A stretch of DNA of 64,000 nt from Asaia platycodi JCM 25414 (GTDB lineage: Bacteria; Pseudomonadota; Alphaproteobacteria; Acetobacterales; Acetobacteraceae): positions 1-64,000 of the forward strand of contig NZ_BAKW01000010.1 in NCBI RefSeq assembly GCF_000614545.1, in the 5' to 3' direction. Positions 29,893 through 40,059 of this stretch are shown here, piece after piece; within the stretch, counting starts at the first letter, position 1, and each line of letters opens with the position of its first letter. Under the pieces are notes generated by a model. That model did not search any database and was not told the origin of the DNA. It saw nothing but the letters and a program-made list of their open reading frames with translations. The position numbers and the translations under genes are program-made.

Positions 29893-30895
29893 GCAGGGGC
29901 GTGCTGCGCTTTATGGCCAAGGCGTGAACGCACCGCACCGGAAGCCTTGCCCCACAGACGATAGGCAGCCAGCCCGGTCTTGACGAGAGTCGGCGTTGTG
30001 GTGGGACGCAGCAGGCGATGATCGTAGCCGGAGAAGCGGCGATCGTTCTCATCAAGGCAGAGCTGCATCAGCTCGGGCACCTTGATGTCGATATCCGTCA
30101 TGTCCTTGGCACCGGTCACGGTGAAATTATTGTCCTGCGTGTGCTCGTTGCCCTCGGAATCGATCGAGCGCGCCAGATCCATGCGCTCATAGGCGAGGAA
30201 AGCCCAAACGCCGAGAACGCGCGCTTCGAACACCGGACGCTTCCACCAAGCATGGTAGCACGATGCCATGCCAGCCAGTTGGCAAAAAGCAGGATATGAC
30301 GGCATTCTTCCTGCATGACCGGCTCGAAGGTCTCGATCAGCTCCATCGGGAAGAGACCGGCACGCTCGGCCAGAGCAAACAGACCGAAGGCGAAGAAGCT
30401 GTCGACGCATTCCGAAAAACCGGTGACCAGATAGGCCCATTCCGTGTCTTTCGGCTCGATATAGGGCGGCTCGGGGGCCATTGGGATGTTGTAGGCCTCG
30501 ACCAGCTTGGAGAGCACCTCCTTGTGGCGGTTTTCCTCCCAGGCATTGCGACGCAGGGCGTCCTTCATGTCCGGGTCGTCGATCATGTCGGCATAGGCCG
30601 CCATGCGCAGACGGGCCTTGCCTTCGGTCTGCACCGCAATGTCCCAGATGGGCAGGGAGGTGATGCGATGCAGGGTTGCGGGGTCCAGCTCAGGCCATTC
30701 GATGACCGAAGGTTTGTAGGGGTTGAACGTCTCCCTGAACATGTCGGCCACGGCACGCTTGTGTTCTTCCGTGCCCGGCTTGAGCGGACCGGGAATGGCG
30801 CTGCTCCAATGACGGGCTTCGAAATCGGCCTTGGCCAGGGTCTTGTCTGACGGCGCATCAGGAAGATGGCTGTAGAGTTGTTCAAGACGAGACAT
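29889..30895 (-). CDS. ferritin-like di-iron protein, first of a tandem pair (frame break)
   Basis: A paralogue of the following gene. The di-iron motifs are EENRHKEVL and EECRHILLFANWLAWHR, in a helical protein without signal peptide. The frame breaks near 30257; one added base joins AWHRA to YHAWWKRPVFEARVLG, after which the protein runs to KAQHAPA, giving about 336 residues. The two members share layout (a loop rich in WPEL before the helices) but differ enough to suggest a heteromeric pair or separate roles. clpP lies 18 bases downstream in the divergent sense of numbering, that is, upstream on the same strand. Confidence 0.72.
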
Positions 30896-30913
30896 GAGAG
30901 AGATTTCCTCTTC

Positions 30914-31581
30914 TTATTCCTTGATGTCGCTCATTTTGCTGATGACGCGCGAAACAAGGCCATAGGCAATGGCTTCTTCGGCGGACATCCAGTGATTACG
31001 ATCAGTGTCCTTGGCGATCTTCTCGTAGGACTGGCCGGTTTCACGGGCAAAAAGACGGTTGAGGCGCTCGCGCATCTTGATGATTTCGCGGGCTTCAATG
31101 TCGATATCGGTTGCCGGGCCACGCACGCCGCCCATCGGCTGGTGCAGCAGGAAACGCGTGTTCGGCAGGCAGAGACGACGCTCGGGGCGACCGGCGGCGA
31201 AAATCAGGCGCCGGCAGACGCGACCCAGCCTGTGCCGATCATGTTCACCGGAGCGACGGAATCCACGAAACGGATCATGTCGTGAATGGTATCGCCACTC
31301 TCGACATGGCCACCCGGCGAATTGACGTAGATGTCGATCGGCTTGTCGGACGCGCCTGCCAGAGCAAGGAGGCGCCCCGTCACATCACGAGCGACCTTGT
31401 CGTTGATTCCGCCGAAAATCAGCACCTTGCGCTGTTCGAACAGCTTGCCCTCGATCTCTGCGCCGGGCGGCTTCTCGACAGCTTCTTTCTGCTCGGGCGC
31501 GTCGGGGGTCTGAGGATCGGGGTCTTCATCGTCGAGACGCGGGGCGAGACGGAAAAGGTCCTGGGGTGTCGTACCACGCAT
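30914..31581 (-). CDS. clpP: divergent ATP-dependent Clp protease proteolytic subunit (frame break)
   Basis: A serine peptidase of the ClpP barrel family. Catalytic residues are readable: Ser in GWVASAGA, His in FLLHQPMGG and the Asp region TDRNHWMSAEEAIAYGLV. GGHVESGDTIHDMIRF is the conserved handle strand. It departs from standard ClpP: about 25 extra acidic/Pro-rich N-terminal residues, and WVASAGA in place of the usual MAASMGA. The frame breaks near 31207, one missing base before LIFAAG. ATG 31581 is chosen because AGGA precedes it at good spacing. It is probably the second, variant ClpP of the genome, co-transcribed with the ferritin-like pair. Confidence 0.85.
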
Positions 31582-31762
31582 GCTGGGGTTCCTATGTCGG
31601 TGGAGCCTGTTCATCCTTTATATGTTGCGCTCGATAGGCGCCCCTCACAAGAGCCCCCCCGATTTTTGCTCCAAATCAAGCATCTCGCCAGAAAGAGCGG
31701 GAACGGTTAGGGTGGCGCCAGCGCGAGAAAACCGGACAAGAAACGCAAGTCGATCGGAAAAC

Positions 31763-32707
31763 ATGCAGAAAACAGGCTGGCTGCGAACAGGCTTTGCCAT
31801 GACGGGCATCATGACACTGGCCGCCTGTGGGCATAGAGACGCCGTCGACACGGTCGGCAACTGGTACAACCAGTATCAGGGCGGCGAGATTGCCAAGCAG
31901 CGCCCCCCTGCGCCGGGCGTGCACGGCCCCTATCCACGCGTGGGACTGACCCCCACGACGAACGTCGATCTGCCCAGCGCGCAGGCCCGTCAGGCTCTGA
32001 CCGCTCGCATGACGCTTCAGCGCAATCTGAGCCAGCATGTCGCCGTGGCAGATGGTCCGCTGACGATTGCAGCCCCTCCGCCTCCACCGCCCAAGCCGCG
32101 CGCTTCCACTAGCGAGAGCGGCTCGTCGATGAGCGTCGTCGCGCCCGGACAGACGCCTCCCGCCACGCCATCTGCTACTGTGAATACCCCCGTTGCCAAG
32201 ACGGCCGGATCGAAGACGGCGGACGATACCAGACCGGCCTCTGAGGCGGCTCTGCCCGAAGTGACACGCTTCGCCCCACCGCCCATCAAACCGGGCGAAC
32301 TGCCCCAAATCGGCGATCTACCGCCCGTCGCACCCAACTTCCCGGGCTTCGCCATCCCGCGCGATGCAGCGCTGCCCGATATCGCGCCGCCTGCCTATGA
32401 TCTGACTGAGCCGCATGGCACGCTGATCCGCTTCAATCAGGCGTCAGACCAGATCGCGAGCGGACAGGATGGCGTGATCGGCAAGGTTCTGGGCGCAGGC
32501 AGCCCGCACGACATGCTGTTCATCAAGGGCTTTGGCGAGATCACTTCTTTCCAGCCCTCCGAACAGGTGCTTGGCATCAAGCTCGGCCTGCTTCGGGCAC
32601 GCGTGCTGGCCCAGAGCCTGATCCTGCGCGGTATACCGGCGTCGCATATCCGCATCAGCGCAGGCGCGCTGGGACGGGGTGCGAGAATTGACCGCTCGCC
32701 TTACTGA
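31763..32707 (+). CDS. lipoprotein with OmpA-like C-terminal region
   Basis: A lipoprotein signal peptide ends in the lipobox LAAC with Cys22 as the lipidation site. A roughly 170-residue Pro/Ala/Thr-rich, presumably disordered spacer follows. The C-terminal 95 residues (GTLIRFNQASDQIASGQ to HIRISAGALGRG) resemble the OmpA peptidoglycan-binding fold, with MLFIKGFGE and the RARVLAQSLILRGI helix, but lack the strong consensus. A likely job is to link the outer membrane to the cell wall. It is divergent from clpP. Confidence 0.68.
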   Translation: MQKTGWLRTGFAMTGIMTLAACGHRDAVDTVGNWYNQYQGGEIAKQRPPAPGVHGPYPRVGLTPTTNVDLPSAQARQALTARMTLQRNLSQHVAVADGPLTIAAPPPPPPKPRASTSESGSSMSVVAPGQTPPATPSATVNTPVAKTAGSKTADDTRPASEAALPEVTRFAPPPIKPGELPQIGDLPPVAPNFPGFAIPRDAALPDIAPPAYDLTEPHGTLIRFNQASDQIASGQDGVIGKVLGAGSPHDMLFIKGFGEITSFQPSEQVLGIKLGLLRARVLAQSLILRGIPASHIRISAGALGRGARIDRSPY

Positions 32708-32806
32708 GGAAGGTTCCGCCGGTTCTGGAATCGGGTTAGTGAAGATTGTCGGAGTCGCCCTGACTCCGGTAATTTTATTTCAACCCTGTGCCCCCGAGCC
32801 GAGAAA

Positions 32807-34011
32807 ATGACCGAAGAGTTTCACCGTATCCGTCGCCTGCCGCCCTATGTGTTCGCCGAGGTGAACAAGGCCAAGGCCGCGGCCCGAGCGCATGGTGAAG
32901 ACATCATTGATCTGGGCATGGGCAATCCTGACAGCCCCACACCGCCCCATATCGTCAAGAAGCTGGTCGAGACCGTGGCGGACCCGCGCAGCCATCGCTA
33001 TTCGGTCAGCAGGGGCATTCCCGGCCTGCGTCGGGCGCTGGCAGGCTATTACGAACGCCGGTTCGGCGTGGATCTGAACCCTGAGACAGAGGTCATCGCG
33101 ACTCTCGGATCGAAAGAGGGTCTGGCCAATCTGTCTTCGGCCATCACGAGCCCCGGCGATACGATTCTGGTGCCCAACCCCTCTTATCCCATCCATCAGT
33201 TCGGTTTCATCATCGCTGGCGCCTCGGTACGCTCGATTCCGGCGACGCCCGATGAGGACATGCTGCGCGCGCTTGAACGCGCCGTGCGCCACTCCGTGCC
33301 CAAGCCTACCGCGCTGATCGTGAACTTCCCGTCCAACCCCACGGCATTCACGGCCTCGCTCGACTTCTACAAGGAGCTGGTGGCGTTCGCCCGTCGCGAA
33401 CAGATCTGGATCCTGTCCGACCTAGCGTATTGCGAAATCTATTTCGGCGACGAGCCGCCGCCATCGATCCTACAGGTACCGGGCGCGAAGGACATTGCGG
33501 TCGAGTTTACCTCGCTGTCGAAAACCTATTCGATGGCAGGCTGGCGGATGGGGTTTGCCGCAGGCAACCCCCATCTGATCCAGGCGCTCACACGCATCAA
33601 ATCCTACCTCGATTACGGCGCCTTCACCCCCATTCAGGTCGCGGCTGTGGCAGCACTCAGCGGGCCGCAGGATTGCGTGACCGAAATTCGCGACATGTAT
33701 CGCGAGCGACGCGACGTGCTGATCCGCGGATTGCATGCCGCAGGCTGGGATGTTCCCTCGCCCCAAGCTCGATGTTCGCCTGGGCCCCCATCCCCGAGCG
33801 CTTTGCCGAAATGGGCAGCGTCGATTTCAGCAAGCTCCTGCTGAAAGAGGCTGGCGTGGCCGTCGCGCCGGGTCTTGGCTTTGGTGAATATGGTGAAGGC
33901 TTCGTGCGTATCGGTCTTGTGGAAAACACGCAGCGCCTGCGTCAGGCGACACGCGCCATCAAGACCTTTCTCAACAAACATGGCGTCCAACAGGCAGAGG
34001 CAGTTTCGTGA
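32807..34011 (+). CDS. alaC: class I/II aminotransferase, alanine-type (frame break)
   Basis: A PLP enzyme of the AlaC/MalY-like fold I group that makes alanine from pyruvate and glutamate. Visible: [37 protein letters not shown], and the PLP lysine Lys239 in [15 protein letters not shown]. The frame breaks near 33769; one added base restores [15 protein letters not shown] and the conserved C-terminal [15 protein letters not shown]. The stop overlaps the GTG start of hom (GTGA), a coupling seen in many alphaproteobacteria. The exact amino acid specificity is inferred from gene order and similarity. Confidence 0.87.
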
Positions 34012-35321
34012 ACGGTCAAACTCTTCATCTTGGTATTGCTGGTCTTGGCACAGTCGGGGCCGGCGTGGTGCGTCTGCTGCGCGAAAATGCCCAGGCCATT
34101 ACGGCCCGTGCCGGACTCAGCATCGAAGTGGTGGCCGTCTCGGCACGTGATCGCACGCGCGACCGTGGCGTCGATCTGTCCGGCCTGACCTGGCATGACG
34201 ACCCCATCGCCCTTGCCTCGGACCCAAAGGTCGACGTGGTGCTCGAGCTGATCGGTGGCGCCGAAGGGTCGGCTCGCGCATTGGTTGAGGCCTCGCTCAA
34301 GGCTGGCAAGCCGGTCGTCACCGCCAACAAGGCCCTGCTCGCCATTCACGGGGCCGCACTCGCCACACTGGCAGGCGAGAACAACACCTCGCTTCTGTTC
34401 GAGGCCTCGGTGGCAGGCGGCATTCCTGCGATCAAGCTGGTGCGCGAAGGTCTGGCGGCCGATCATCTGCTGCGCGTGGGCGGTATTCTGAACGGTACCT
34501 GCAACTACATCCTGACCGCTATGCGCGAGACAGGTCGCGATTTTGACGATATCCTCGCCGAGGCTCAGGCGCTGGGTTATGCTGAGGCCGATCCCTCGAC
34601 CGATGTCGATGGCTGGGATGCCGCGCACAAGCTGGCCATTCTGGCTGGCCTCGCCTTTGGGCGCCCGGTGCGCTTCGACAGCCTGCATGTCGAGGGTATT
34701 CGCAATATCGCCGCATGCGACCAGGCTTTTGCCCGTGAAATGGGCTATCGAATCAAGCTTCTGGGCAGTGCACGCAGCGACGGTTCAGGCCAGATCGAGG
34801 CCTCGATGCGCCCCTGCATGGTGCCGCAATCGGCACCCATCGCCAATGTCGATGGCGTGTTCAATGCCGTCCTGACCGAAGGGGCCTTCAGCGGTCCCAT
34901 GCTGATCGAGGGGCGCGGTGCCGGTGCAGGCCCGACGGCGAGTGCAGTTCTGGCCGACGTGATCGATCTGGCACGTGGCACGGCGTTGCCGGTCTGGGGC
35001 ATGGCGCCCCAGCCCGAGATCGCCTGCGCCCCACGCGAGACGCTGCGCGGCGCCTATTATCTGCGGCTCTTCGTTCAGGATCGCCCGGGTGTCGTCGCCG
35101 ATATCACGGCAGCACTGCGCGATTACGGTGTCTCGCTGCGTGCGCTTTCGCAGCACGCGGCAGAACAACAGGTCCAGCCAGCAACTTCACAGACGGTTGT
35201 ACCGCTTGCGCTTGTCACACATGAAACCAGTGAAGCGGCCATGCTTTCCGTCCTCACTGCCCTGAAACCCCTAAAAACCGTCATCGGCACACCTCTGCTC
35301 ATGAAAATCGAGACTGTGTGA
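34008..35321 (+). CDS. hom: homoserine dehydrogenase
   Basis: Reduces aspartate semialdehyde to homoserine on the route to threonine and methionine. The NAD(P)-binding [10 protein letters not shown], the catalytic-domain [25 protein letters not shown] and [17 protein letters not shown] motifs are present. The C-terminal ACT domain ([19 protein letters not shown]) allows feedback control, typically by threonine. It starts with GTG overlapping the aminotransferase stop, and glpX and recJ follow on the same strand. Confidence 0.96.
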   Translation: MNGQTLHLGIAGLGTVGAGVVRLLRENAQAITARAGLSIEVVAVSARDRTRDRGVDLSGLTWHDDPIALASDPKVDVVLELIGGAEGSARALVEASLKAGKPVVTANKALLAIHGAALATLAGENNTSLLFEASVAGGIPAIKLVREGLAADHLLRVGGILNGTCNYILTAMRETGRDFDDILAEAQALGYAEADPSTDVDGWDAAHKLAILAGLAFGRPVRFDSLHVEGIRNIAACDQAFAREMGYRIKLLGSARSDGSGQIEASMRPCMVPQSAPIANVDGVFNAVLTEGAFSGPMLIEGRGAGAGPTASAVLADVIDLARGTALPVWGMAPQPEIACAPRETLRGAYYLRLFVQDRPGVVADITAALRDYGVSLRALSQHAAEQQVQPATSQTVVPLALVTHETSEAAMLSVLTALKPLKTVIGTPLLMKIETV

Positions 35322-35405
35322 TGTGGCAAAGACGGCACTTACCGGCATAACAGGGCGTGTCGCAATTCCGGCTCAGCCGGATAGAGTACAGATAGGATTT
35401 ACCGG

Positions 35406-36398
35406 ATGCCTTTCTCTCCTAAGTATAAAGTGACGGATCGCAACCTCGCACTCGAACTCGTTCGCGTGACAGAGGCGGCGGCCATCTCGTCATCGGCTTG
35501 GACGGGCCGTGGGGAAAAGAACGAGGCTGACGGTGCGGCCGTTCAGGCCATGCGGGCTGCGTTCGACACGGTAGCGATCGAGGGAACGGTCGTTATTGGT
35601 GAGGGTGAGATGGACGAAGCGCCGATGCTCTATATCGGCGAAAAGGTGGGCGCTGGCGGGCCGAAGATGGATATCGCCGTCGATCCGCTCGAGGGCACTA
35701 ATCTCTGCGCCAAGGACATGCCCAATGCCATGACCATGGTGGCGCTGGCTGAGAGCGGCAATTTCCTGCACGCTCCGGACATCTATATGGAGAAGCTGGT
35801 CGTCGGGCCGAACCTTCCCCCCGATCTGATCGATATCGATGCCCCCATCGAGACCACGCTGCGCGATCTTGCCAAGGCCAAGGGCAAGGATATCTCCTCC
35901 ATTACCATGTGCGCCCTCGACCGCGAGCGTCATGAGGAGCTGATCGCCCGTGCCCGCGAAGCCGGCGCACGCGTCATGCTGCTGACCGATGGCGACGTAG
36001 CTGCTGCCATTGCTGCCTGCATGGACGAAAGCCGCGTGGATATCTATGCCGGTTCGGGCGGCGCGCCGGAAGGTGTTCTGGCTGCCGCTGCCGTGCGTTG
36101 CGTGGGTGGCCAGATGCAGGGCCGCCTCATGTTTGAGGATGAGAGCCAGGTCGAACGCGCCCGCTCGATGGATCCGGGTAACGACCCGACCCGCAAGCTT
36201 GGCCTGCACGACATGGCACGCGGCGACGTGCTTTTCTCGGCAACGGGTGTCACCACCGGCACGCTGCTGCGTGGCGTACGCTTTTACGGCCCGACCATTG
36301 CCCGCACGCATTCCATCGTCATGCGGTCGAAATCAGCGACGGTGCGCTTCATCGAAGGGCGTCACGATTTCTCCACCAAGACGTGGGCAGCTCACTGA
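35406..36398 (+). CDS. glpX: fructose-1,6-bisphosphatase class II
   Basis: A gluconeogenic enzyme that releases phosphate from fructose-1,6-bisphosphate; some homologues also act on sedoheptulose-1,7-bisphosphate. The metal-binding motifs GEGEMDEAPMLYIGE and AVDPLEGTNLC are intact, as are SGGAPEGVLAAAAVRC and GVTTGTLLRGVRF. 330 residues is the normal length. The arrangement hom-glpX-recJ is conserved across alphaproteobacteria. Confidence 0.96.
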   Translation: MPFSPKYKVTDRNLALELVRVTEAAAISSSAWTGRGEKNEADGAAVQAMRAAFDTVAIEGTVVIGEGEMDEAPMLYIGEKVGAGGPKMDIAVDPLEGTNLCAKDMPNAMTMVALAESGNFLHAPDIYMEKLVVGPNLPPDLIDIDAPIETTLRDLAKAKGKDISSITMCALDRERHEELIARAREAGARVMLLTDGDVAAAIAACMDESRVDIYAGSGGAPEGVLAAAAVRCVGGQMQGRLMFEDESQVERARSMDPGNDPTRKLGLHDMARGDVLFSATGVTTGTLLRGVRFYGPTIARTHSIVMRSKSATVRFIEGRHDFSTKTWAAH

Positions 36399-36419
36399 AC
36401 CCAGACTATAAGGGGGCGC

Positions 36420-38227
36420 ATGTCTGACGCCCCCTCACTCATCGCCTCGCCAGAACCGGTTCTTTCGGTCCATTCCAGCGGTAGCGGAAGGGCCTGGGTC
36501 TGGCGCGATGACAGCCTCGCCACTGGCGATGGCAGACAGGCTCTCGCCATGGCGCAGAGAGCCGCCATTCCTGAAATTCTTGCCCGTATCCTCCATAGTC
36601 GAGGCGTGGAAGCTGCCCGTGTCGCTGCGTTTCTGGACCCGCGCCTGCGCGACTGGTTGCCAGACCCCTCCTGTCTGCGCGACATGGACAAGGCGTCCGC
36701 CCGACTGGCAGAAGCGGTCAGGACTGGCGAAACGATCGGCGTCTTTGGCGATTACGATGTCGATGGCGCCTGCGGCACCACCATCCTGACCGAGACCCTG
36801 CGCGATCTCGGCTGCGCCGTACATTTTCATATTCCCGACCGACAGAAAGAGGGTTACGGCCCAAACGGGCCTTCTCTTCAAGGCTTGCGCGAAAAGGGCG
36901 CCACGCTGCTGATCTGCGTCGATTGCGGCACGGCGGCAGTCTCGCTGCTCGACAGGCTACGCGAGGATGGCGACATCATCGTGCTGGACCATCACAAGCC
37001 GGACGGTGCTGTTCTGCCAGGATGCATCGTAGTGAACCCCAATCGCCTGGATTGTGACTCCGGCCTTGGCCATCTCTGCGCCACCAGCGTCGCTTTTCTC
37101 ACCCTCATTGCCACTTGCCGCGTGCTCAGGCTGACAGGCTGGTTCGAGACGCATGAAGAGCCTGCCCTGCTACGCAAGCTCGACCTGGTCGCCCTTGCGA
37201 CGATTTGCGATGTCATGCCGCTGCGCGATCTGAATCGCGCCTTCGTAGCGCAGGGTCTGCGCGTGATGGGGCGAGGCGAGCGGTTGGGGCTTGCGACGCT
37301 GGCCTCTGTGGCGGGCGTAAAAGAGACCGCGAGCGCCATGGCCTGCGGCTTCGGCATCGGCCCGCGCATCAATGCCGGAGGGCGCATCGCCAAAGCCGAA
37401 CTGGGCGTGACGCTTCTGCTCTGCGACGACGCCTTCGAAGCGCGCGCCCTTGCTGAGAAACTCGACGAGATCAACCGCCAGCGCCAGACGGTCGAAGCCG
37501 ACATTCTGACAGAGGCCTACCACCAGGCCGAAGCGCAGCTCGATGCAGGTCATGCCGCGTTGTTTCTGTACGGAGAAGACTGGCACCCCGGTGTGGTCGG
37601 CATTGTCGCCAGCCGTGTACGTGAGCGGTGCAACCGCCCCGTTCTGGTCGGCGCAGTGCAGGAGGGTCTGATCAAGGGATCGGCCGCTCAGTGCCCGGCA
37701 TCGATATCGGCGCGGCCATTATCGGTGCAAGCCAGTCGGGCCTGCTGCTGACGGGCGGCGGCCACGCGATGGCGGCTGGTTTCTCCCTCGCGCAAGAGAA
37801 GGCTCAGGCCTTTCATGCCTTCCTTGACGACTTACTCGCCGAAGCACGCCAGCGCCCACGGCATGACGCGCTGTGTATCGATGGCATTCTGAGCCTACGC
37901 GGTGCCACGGCAGAGATTGCGACCCAACTCGCCCGGCTCGGGCCGTTCGGTGCAGGGCATGAGGAACCGGTCATTGCCATCAGCCGCGTGCGTGCCGTCA
38001 AGACCGAGCGCATCGGCCGCGACGGCAATACGCTGCGCGTCATAATGCAAGGCGAAGATGGCGGCAGGCTGCGCGGCCTCGTCTTTCGGGCAGCTGACAA
38101 GGCCTATGCCGCCCTGTTGGAAGACCGGTCCATGCCCGTTCTGCACGTGGCCGGACAATTGCGCTGCGAGCAATGGCAAGGTCAGGACATGCTTAGCTTT
38201 TTTATTTTGGACGCCGCCACGATTTAG
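36420..38227 (+). CDS. recJ: single-stranded-DNA-specific 5'-3' exonuclease RecJ (frame break)
   Basis: A DHH-family nuclease for recombination and mismatch repair. Motifs: FGDYDVDGACGTTIL, CVDCGTAAVS, VLDHHKPDG, the DHHA1-region GIVASRVRERCNRPV, and GGGHAMAAGFS near the C-terminal nucleotide-binding part. The frame breaks near 37682; one added G restores IKGSGRSVPGIDIG. After repair it is about 602 residues, full length. It ends just before the tRNA-Glu, so island insertion has not touched it. Confidence 0.92.
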
Positions 38228-38274
38228 GGTTGACCCCTCCCCAACGCTGGGATAATCAGCCGCTCACGCCTCCA

Positions 38275-38350
38275 GTCCCGTTCGTCTAGAGGCCTAGGAC
38301 ACCGCCCTTTCACGGCGGTAACACGGGTTCGAATCCCGTACGGGACACCA
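38275..38350 (+). tRNA. tRNA-Glu (anticodon TTC)
   Basis: A 76-base cloverleaf: acceptor GTCCCGT/ACGGGAC, anticodon stem CCGCC/GGCGG with loop CTTTCAC (anticodon TTC at 38309-38311), T-arm GGGTTCGAATCCC, and encoded CCA. It is the integration target of the adjoining island, which leaves the gene intact. Confidence 0.97.
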
Positions 38351-38358
38351 CGGCATTT
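38307..38358 (+). repeat. left attachment site (attL), tRNA-Glu 3' part
   Basis: It matches 52477-52528 over 52 bases with a single mismatch at 38343/52503; the first 36 bases are identical. It begins in the anticodon loop and runs 8 bases past the CCA, as is usual for tyrosine-integrase sites in tRNA genes. Similarity at lower identity continues beyond it, through a CCGCAG/CTGCGG hairpin (38360-38375) and into the integrase. Confidence 0.88.
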
Positions 38359-38479
38359 GCCGCAGTTTTCTGCGGAATGTAGCCTGTTAAAAGCAAAATC
38401 CTGATTTACCAAAGTATTGATTTTGAGCCATTCCTGAGCCAATCAGGAAGTTATGGCTCTTTGGTATCAGGGGCTTCGC

Positions 38480-39601
38480 ATGAGCGAATCAGAAAAATCA
38501 GGCATCGATCCGGCCACAGGTAAACCGCTCCCAAAAGGGTTCTGGTACCGCGGCGCGGGCCAGTATCAGGCCCGCAAGATGGTCGACGGCAAACGCCTGA
38601 GGAAGACCTTTGCATCCTCAGCGTTGGCTCGCCGCTGGCTAACTGAAAAACGTGCCGAGGTCGATCTTCGCCAGTTCAAGGACACATCGTCCCTCGACAA
38701 GACACCACTCAGACGATTGGTGGAACGCTATCGCGACGAATGCATGGCCCATCGCCAGGGGGACCGTACGGGCCACATCCCTGCCCTGCTCGATGACCCT
38801 GTCGTTAATGTTATGGTGAGCAAATGGCAGCCAGCTGACGTTCGGGCCTTTCGCGATCGCATGCTGTCCGACGGTTATGCGCCAGCGACGGTGGTCAAGC
38901 GGCTCAATCTCCTCGCCAGCATCGTCCCGCACGCGATCAGTGAGTGGGATATCCATACGGTCAATCATGCCTCCGGCAGGGTTGTAAAACGGCCGCAAGG
39001 CGCTGACAGGAAGCGTAACAGGCGGTTGGCCATTCTAGATAATGAGCTTAATCTTCAGAGTGAATATGACCGCCTTATAGAGGTTGTTTCGGCCTCTGAG
39101 CATGCGGACGATGTATGGCTCGTCAAATGGTCGATCGAACAAGCCTGTCGTCTATCGGAGTCCGTTTCTCTCTGCTGGAGAGACATCGATTTCCGCAATC
39201 GCACGCTGTCGCTTATCAGAGTGAAGAGCGAGCGACACCGGGAGGAGCTCGGTCCTGAGAAGCGCCCCCTGACACCCGGTGCACGGCGCCTCCTCGTCGA
39301 GAAACTCAAGCAGATGCCGCACAGGCCCGAGCCGCACGAGAAGATCTTCAATATCGGCAATGAGAAGGCGTTCTCCGTCCGCTTTGGCCGGATGACCAAG
39401 CGGGCGGGGCTGACCAACCTCACCTTCCACGATCTGCGCCATGAGGCGACGTCGCGTCTCGCGCGCTATCTTGCGAACCCCCTAGATCTGATGCGTATCA
39501 CTGGACATCGCGATCTGACATCGCTCGACCGATACTATCAACCCGTCATGCAGGAACTTGCAGACAAAATTGAGGCGAATGAACCGACGCTTATAACATA
39601 G
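38480..39601 (+). CDS. site-specific tyrosine recombinase (island integrase)
   Basis: Catalyses integration and excision at the tRNA-Glu site. An Arm/core-binding part (PKGFWYRGAGQYQARKMVDGKRL) is followed by the catalytic domain with the first Arg in QACRLSES, HDLRH, GHRD and the nucleophile Tyr in DRYYQP. All active-site residues are present, so it may be functional. ATG 38480 is preferred; an in-frame ATG at 38453 is the alternative. It lies 130 bases after the tRNA in the same orientation. A decayed relative lies after the right att copy. Confidence 0.93.
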   Translation: MSESEKSGIDPATGKPLPKGFWYRGAGQYQARKMVDGKRLRKTFASSALARRWLTEKRAEVDLRQFKDTSSLDKTPLRRLVERYRDECMAHRQGDRTGHIPALLDDPVVNVMVSKWQPADVRAFRDRMLSDGYAPATVVKRLNLLASIVPHAISEWDIHTVNHASGRVVKRPQGADRKRNRRLAILDNELNLQSEYDRLIEVVSASEHADDVWLVKWSIEQACRLSESVSLCWRDIDFRNRTLSLIRVKSERHREELGPEKRPLTPGARRLLVEKLKQMPHRPEPHEKIFNIGNEKAFSVRFGRMTKRAGLTNLTFHDLRHEATSRLARYLANPLDLMRITGHRDLTSLDRYYQPVMQELADKIEANEPTLIT

Positions 39602-39616
39602 ATGCTCGATCGCTCC

Positions 39617-39650
39617 CCTATTTCCGATAATTCTTATTATCGGAAATAGG
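39617..39650. terminator. strong perfect hairpin after the integrase gene
   Basis: A 15-bp perfect stem beginning CCTATTTCCG with a TCTT loop, 16 bases after the integrase stop. There is no T run on either side, so termination would depend on the stem alone; another role for the palindrome is possible. Confidence 0.6.
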
Positions 39651-40059
39651 TGCAGGGCGCGCAAGAGCGCGCCGGATGGGTTCAGAAGCCTGTTTCAAAG
39701 GCACGAGTTGTGGCGGTTCGGATCGTTTTTCCACTCATGCCGATACGCGCCAAGCCGGACGGCAGCGTCTGCTTGAATCGCGAGCGGATATGGCGGTCGG
39801 GCATATTCCTGAAAGCTGGCATCTGGAATGATTACTGAAAGCCTAACCAGGGCCGCATGCGAAACCCACTCGATCGGTGGTCGGTGAAGCCACGGTCGGC
39901 GGACGGTAAGCCGCCTCCCATGTATCTCCCGGTTAGCGTCGTGTGTACAAGATTGTTCAATTAACCATCCTTGTAAGCCCAGCGATTGCGGCATTGCTCA
40001 CGTCGGCCATGTTCAACCAGATTTCCAAGGCGCGCTTTGGTAGAACCATTTTGCCGCGA
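39651..40059. other. non-coding stretch in the island
   Basis: About 410 bases in which I recognise no gene. Short overlapping open frames on both strands (up to 99 codons) have no recognisable motif, signal or ribosome site. It may be debris next to the decayed aminotransferase. Confidence 0.4.

Noticed and set aside
39695..39994. A 99-codon minus-strand open frame between integrase and aminotransferase remnant
   Set aside because: No homology-like motif, signal or ribosome site; it overlaps an equally plausible frame on the other strand.
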